From: Streptomyces cylindrosporus | Lineage (GTDB): Bacteria; Actinomycetota; Actinomycetes; Streptomycetales; Streptomycetaceae | DNA: 64,000 bases | Reading direction: 5' to 3' | NCBI RefSeq assembly: GCF_022698165.1 | Contig: NZ_JALDAY010000020.1 | Coordinates: 110,295-174,294, forward strand | Part shown: positions 60,832 through 64,000 of the stretch, piece after piece | How positions within the stretch are numbered: the first letter of the stretch is position 1 | Layout: every line of letters starts with the position of its first letter | Position numbers and translations under genes: made by a program | Notes under the pieces: generated by a model | Seen by the model: the letters and a program-made list of their open reading frames with translations, nothing else | What the model was told of the DNA's origin: nothing | Databases searched by the model: none

Positions 60832-61584
60832 CTACGGGCGGCCGAGCCGGAAGCCGATGCCCCGGACGGTGGTGATCCATCCGCTCGCGCCGAGCTTGCC
60901 GCGCAGGGTGCTGACGTGGGTGTCGACGGTGCGGCCGTGCGGGGACCACGCGTCGTCCCAGACCTGGGCCATGATCTGGCGCCGCGGGACGACGGTGTCG
61001 GGCTGCGAGGCCAGCAGGTACAGCAGGTCGAACTCCTTGCGGGTCAGGTCCAGCGGCTCACCGTCCAGCGTGGCCACCCGGGCGGCCGCGTCGATGCGCA
61101 GCGGCCCGTGGTCGATGATCCGCGCGGTGGCGCTCTGCTGCGAGCGCACGCGCCGCATCACCGCGTCCATCCGGGCCAGCAGCTCACGGAAGCCGTACGG
61201 CTTGACCAGGTAGTCGTCGGAGCCGGCCTGGAGGCCGAGCACCCGGTCGAGCTCGGAGCCGCGTGCGGTGACCGTGATGATCGGGGTGTTGCTCACCGCC
61301 CGGATGCCGCGGCACACCTCGAGGCCGTCCAGGTCGGGGAGGTCGAGGTCGAGCAGTACCAGGTCGGCGTCGTGATGTGTCCGTAGCGCCTGGGCCCCGG
61401 TGCCTACGCTGTGGGCGACATAGCCCTGGCGCAGCAGGCCCTTGAGGAGCGTGTCGGCGGCCGGTGCGTCGTTCTCCACGACCAGTACCCGCAGTGCGCC
61501 TTCCCGGCTCGCGGGGATCGCGGGCCGGTGTGGCCGGTGGTGCTCCGATGTTGCGTCGAGTACATCCGTGGCCTGCAGATTCAT
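60832..61584 (-). CDS. Orphan OmpR/PhoB-type response regulator
   Basis: This 250-residue protein has an N-terminal extension of about 30 residues, a receiver domain (acidic VVENDAP, phosphoacceptor Asp about 79 in LVLLDLDLPDLDG, Lys in YLVKPYGF) and a winged-helix DNA-binding domain (LTRKEFDLLYLLASQPDTVV; TVDTHVSTLRGKLG; VRGIGFRLG). No histidine kinase gene is near. The ATG follows GGAGGGG. It shares a control region with the AfsA-family gene and has an ARE-like site about 90 bp upstream, so it appears to be under GBL control. Confidence 0.92.
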   Translation of the reverse strand: MNLQATDVLDATSEHHRPHRPAIPASREGALRVLVVENDAPAADTLLKGLLRQGYVAHSVGTGAQALRTHHDADLVLLDLDLPDLDGLEVCRGIRAVSNTPIITVTARGSELDRVLGLQAGSDDYLVKPYGFRELLARMDAVMRRVRSQQSATARIIDHGPLRIDAAARVATLDGEPLDLTRKEFDLLYLLASQPDTVVPRRQIMAQVWDDAWSPHGRTVDTHVSTLRGKLGASGWITTVRGIGFRLGRP

Positions 61585-61625
61585 TGCCCCTCCTGAGTCA
61601 CAAGCCTCGTCATCACAGAGTCCTC

Positions 61626-61691
61626 ACAGACTGCGGAACAGACTGCTGAACGCTCACAACGGCGAAGATACCAAACAGACTTGTCTGATTG
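61626..61691. promoter_or_regulatory. ARE-like operator O2 with two extra half-sites
   Basis: AACAGACTTGTCTGATTG (61674-61691) carries ACAGAC-TT-GTCTGA. Two direct ACAGACTG half-sites lie at 61626-61633 and 61638-61645, 12 bp apart, nearer to the response-regulator start. The cluster is 40-110 bp upstream of that gene. Confidence 0.75.
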
Positions 61692-61966
61692 TCAACCATG
61701 ATTAACCCATCCCTGTGGTTCCGATCCGGGGTCCATCAGGTGCCTCCCGACCTGTGGTGGTGCGGTGTTTCCGGGCTTCTGTCGAGGTCAGGCGTGGTGG
61801 ATCGCGTCCGCGCGGGCGAGTGGCGTCAGTGGCGGAGTTCCATCACTACCGTACTGGGTTGCCTGTTTTGGTGGACCGGGCGGTCGAACCAGGTGAAATC
61901 TCCGCTACTGGCCGCCGCTGAAGGGTCGCTTCCGGTTACGGGATCAAATCTTTACTTGAAAAAACG

Positions 61967-61985
61967 AACTGACCTGTCTGTATCT
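61967..61985. promoter_or_regulatory. ARE-like operator O3, upstream of AfsA-family gene
   Basis: AACTGACCTGTCTGTATCT contains ACTGAC-CT-GTCTGT and matches the ARE pattern closely, including the GTATCT flank. It lies 35-53 bp upstream of the ATG of the AfsA-family gene, in AT-rich DNA suitable for a promoter. Confidence 0.8.
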
Positions 61986-62019
61986 TGGAGTCCAAGAGAT
62001 CGGCCAAGGGGGAGTGCCG

Positions 62020-63000
62020 ATGTCCGGCGTGCTGCCCCCTGCCCGGAAACCGACAGGAGTGCTGCACATGCGGGACCTGAAGACTCTGCCGCGACTGACC
62101 GCCACGGTGCCGCGCGAGTACGTCCATCGCGCCGCCGTCTCCGAAGTCCTCCTCACCGGCTGGGAAGCCGAGGAACTCCAGGGCCCCGAGGGCCAGGAGG
62201 GCTTCATAGTCAGAGCCCAGTGGCCGCGGAGCCACTCGCTCTTCGCCCGGGAGGGCGGCTACCAGGACCCGATGCTGGTGGTCGAGTCCGTCCGCCAGGT
62301 CGGCTCCCTGCTGGCCCACGCCGAGTTCGGGGTGCCCTTCGGCTACCAGTTCCTGATGGAGGACATCTCCTTCGCCGCCGCGCCCGAGCTCCTGGTCGCG
62401 GACGCGGTCCCCACCGAGGTCGAACTGCGCACGGTCTGCTGCGACATCGTCCGCCGGGGCCGCTCCCTCTGCGGGATGCGGTACGGCGTCACCGTGCTCC
62501 GTGGCGGAAAGGCGCTGGCCACCGCCGGAGCCGGCTTCCGTTGCATGAGTCCCGGCGTCCACAGCCGGCTGCGCGGCGGACGTCCCACCACGACCGACCG
62601 CACGCCGCTGCCGGCGATCGACCCGGCCGCCGTGGGTCACACCAGCACCCGGCACGTCGTCCTCGCCGAGCCGGAGCCGGGCACCGTGAACCGTTGGGAG
62701 CTGCGGGTCGACACCGCTCATCCGACCTACTTCGACCACCCGGTGGACCACGTTCCCGGGATGGTGCTGCTGGAGGCCGCCCGGCAGGCCGCCCATGTCT
62801 CGACGGGGATGCCGGACGCTCTTCTGCTCGAACTGAAGAGCGACTTCATGCGCTATGCCGAGTTCGACGCCCCGTGCTGGATCGAGGCCCGCCCCGAGCG
62901 GCTCGGCGACACGGGCGAGGTCATGGTGCAGGTGCGCGGCACACAGCAGGGGGAGGCCGTCTTCTGCGCCGAAATGATATTGAGCCCTCGCACACGCTGA
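62020..63000 (+). CDS. AfsA-family gamma-butyrolactone biosynthesis enzyme
   Basis: This 326-residue protein of the AfsA/ScbA family condenses a beta-ketoacyl-ACP with dihydroxyacetone phosphate to begin A-factor-type GBL synthesis. Two hot-dog-like AfsA repeats are present: TVPREYVHRAAVSEVLLTGW with WPRSHSLF and VESVRQVGSLLAHAEFGVP, and the second with LRVDTAHPTYFDHPVDHVPG then LEAARQAAH. Conserved Arg/Glu in ESVRQ and EAARQ are in the catalytic positions. ATG 62020 follows AAGGGGGAG. The O3 operator upstream implies feedback by the receptor. Confidence 0.93.
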   Translation: MSGVLPPARKPTGVLHMRDLKTLPRLTATVPREYVHRAAVSEVLLTGWEAEELQGPEGQEGFIVRAQWPRSHSLFAREGGYQDPMLVVESVRQVGSLLAHAEFGVPFGYQFLMEDISFAAAPELLVADAVPTEVELRTVCCDIVRRGRSLCGMRYGVTVLRGGKALATAGAGFRCMSPGVHSRLRGGRPTTTDRTPLPAIDPAAVGHTSTRHVVLAEPEPGTVNRWELRVDTAHPTYFDHPVDHVPGMVLLEAARQAAHVSTGMPDALLLELKSDFMRYAEFDAPCWIEARPERLGDTGEVMVQVRGTQQGEAVFCAEMILSPRTR

Positions 63001-63031
63001 GCGGCTCACCTGACGGGGGGAGGGTAGCGAA

Positions 63032-63955
63032 GTGCCTACCATCATGATCACTGGCGCGTCCGGTTTCGTGGGCGGCCATGTGGTCCGCGAGGCGGAGCAG
63101 CGGCAGATCGGCCTGCGGGTCATGGCGCGCCGCCGGACCGGGCCGGACTCCGGCCGCCGTGTCGTCCACGGCGATCTGGCCGACCCCGCGAGCCTGCGGG
63201 GTGTGTGCGACGGCGTCGACGTCGTGATCCACTGCGCCTCACAGATCGGCGGGACCGTCGAGGCCAACGAGGCCGTCAACGCCCTTGGTACGACCGCCCT
63301 CGTGGCGGAGGCGCGCCGCGCGGGGGTCTCCCGCATCGTGTACCTCAGTACCGCCTCCGTCTACGGCCGCGGAGTCTTCCGCGGTGGCCGACCGGAGGAG
63401 CTGAGCCGTAATCCCGGATCCCCCACGTCCCGCACCCGGGCCGTCGCCGAGGACGCCGTCCTCTCGGTCGGCGGCACCGTCCTGCGGCCCCATCTGGTCT
63501 ACGGGGAGGGCGACACCTGGGTGGGCCCCGGGCTGATCCGGATCCTGCGCACCCTGCCGGGCACGGTGGCCGGCTGGCCGTCCCTCATGTCGGTCATCGC
63601 GGTACGGGACCTGGCCCGGCTCCTGGTGGCCACCGCCCTCGCACCCCGCTCCGCGCTGACCGCGCCGGTCTATCACGCCGCCCACCCGGTACCGGTCAGG
63701 GCGGACACCGTCCTGCGGGCCGTCGCCGAGTGCACGGCGACTCCCTGGCCGGACCGGGAGCTCACGGTCGAGCGGGCCCGCACGATCCTCGCGGCGCACG
63801 GCCAACCGCCCTCCGCGCTCGACATGCTGACGACCGATCACTTCTTCGGCAGTGAGCCGCTCTGGTCCGACCTGGGCCTTGATCCAGGGGCCGGTTTCGA
63901 CGACGGGTTCCAGGGCGCCGCGCACTGGTACCGCAAGACCCTGACGGCTGCCTGA
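63032..63955 (+). CDS. NAD(P)-dependent epimerase/dehydratase of the GBL locus
   Basis: This 307-residue extended short-chain dehydrogenase has the nucleotide-binding motif ITGASGFVGGHVVREA (GxxGxxG), DLADPASLRGVCDGVDVVIH and LSTASVYGRG. The catalytic YxxxK is not obvious: the expected place reads SPTSRTRAVAED, with Ser/Arg where Tyr/Lys would be, so activity is uncertain. It lies 31 bp after the AfsA-family gene on the same strand and may perform the reductive step of GBL formation or side-chain ketone reduction. The GTG start is preceded by GGGGGGAGGG. Confidence 0.85.
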   Translation: MPTIMITGASGFVGGHVVREAEQRQIGLRVMARRRTGPDSGRRVVHGDLADPASLRGVCDGVDVVIHCASQIGGTVEANEAVNALGTTALVAEARRAGVSRIVYLSTASVYGRGVFRGGRPEELSRNPGSPTSRTRAVAEDAVLSVGGTVLRPHLVYGEGDTWVGPGLIRILRTLPGTVAGWPSLMSVIAVRDLARLLVATALAPRSALTAPVYHAAHPVPVRADTVLRAVAECTATPWPDRELTVERARTILAAHGQPPSALDMLTTDHFFGSEPLWSDLGLDPGAGFDDGFQGAAHWYRKTLTAA

Positions 63956-64000
63956 AGGGCCGTTCCCCACACATGCCGGAAATCGAGGAGTAGTTCATCG
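63956..64000 (+). other. Start of the next intergenic segment
   Basis: GAGGAG at 63985-63990 looks like a ribosome-binding site, so a further gene on the plus strand may begin just beyond the window edge. No start codon can be fixed. Confidence 0.3.

Overview
The window is high-GC (roughly 70% or more by eye), codon use is strongly GC3-biased, and the genes are those of a Streptomyces chromosome: wblA, crp, bldG, a K+-independent proton pyrophosphatase, a topoisomerase I with a lysine-rich tail, and an AfsA/ScbR-type gamma-butyrolactone (GBL) locus. From memory, the order between about 2.5 and 58.8 kb matches the S. coelicolor core block around SCO3540-SCO3580, so most of the window is conserved core chromosome. 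It is flanked by accessory DNA on both sides.

Left edge (1-2,432): the end of an actinomycete integrative element. It holds an array of TGACGCAG/CTGCGTCA iterons, a small excisionase-like helix-turn-helix protein, and a tyrosine integrase carrying an embedded LacI-type helix-turn-helix. The element abuts the 3' end of tRNA-Pro(CGG), which is evidently its attachment site.

Core block (2.5-58.8 kb): envelope and cell-wall genes (Pr6Pr-like membrane protein, metallophosphoesterase, class A penicillin-binding protein); wblA convergent with two ArsA-like ATPases; a DUF4177/RidA/NUDIX/MBL run; crp divergent from nth; a CoA-pyrophosphatase-like NUDIX protein and a MarP-like periplasmic protease; nhaA, acs and a SulP-carbonic anhydrase fusion; a lipoprotein deacetylase, a CooC-like ATPase and a degenerate Fic protein; a Tad/Flp pilus-type operon (CpaE, CpaF/TadA, TadB, TadC, DUF4244, TadE, TadG-like) convergent with an SftH-type helicase; bldG with an RsbW-like anti-sigma factor; hppA; a Ser/Thr kinase with collagen-like repeats; and topA, a membrane-fused tmk, holB and a secreted aminopeptidase-like lipoprotein, ending at tRNA-Thr(CGT).

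Right edge (58.9-64.0 kb): a GBL signalling locus begins immediately after tRNA-Thr. It has a TetR regulator, an ArpA/ScbR-type GBL receptor, an orphan OmpR-type response regulator, an AfsA-family butenolide synthase and an NAD-dependent epimerase/reductase. Three near-identical inverted repeats (consensus ACAGACNNGTCTGT, ARE-like) lie upstream of the receptor, the response regulator and the AfsA gene, with a weaker fourth copy after tRNA-Thr. This reads as a self-contained quorum-sensing module that probably controls a metabolite cluster continuing to the right.

A recurrent and less explained feature is short tandem repetition at or just past gene 3' ends. I found it at seven loci: after the metallophosphoesterase, nth, the epoxide hydrolase (where the 3' coding end itself is duplicated), tadB, hppA, topA and tmk. 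In three of them the repeated unit includes or straddles the stop codon. I found no rRNA, CRISPR array or complete insertion sequence.
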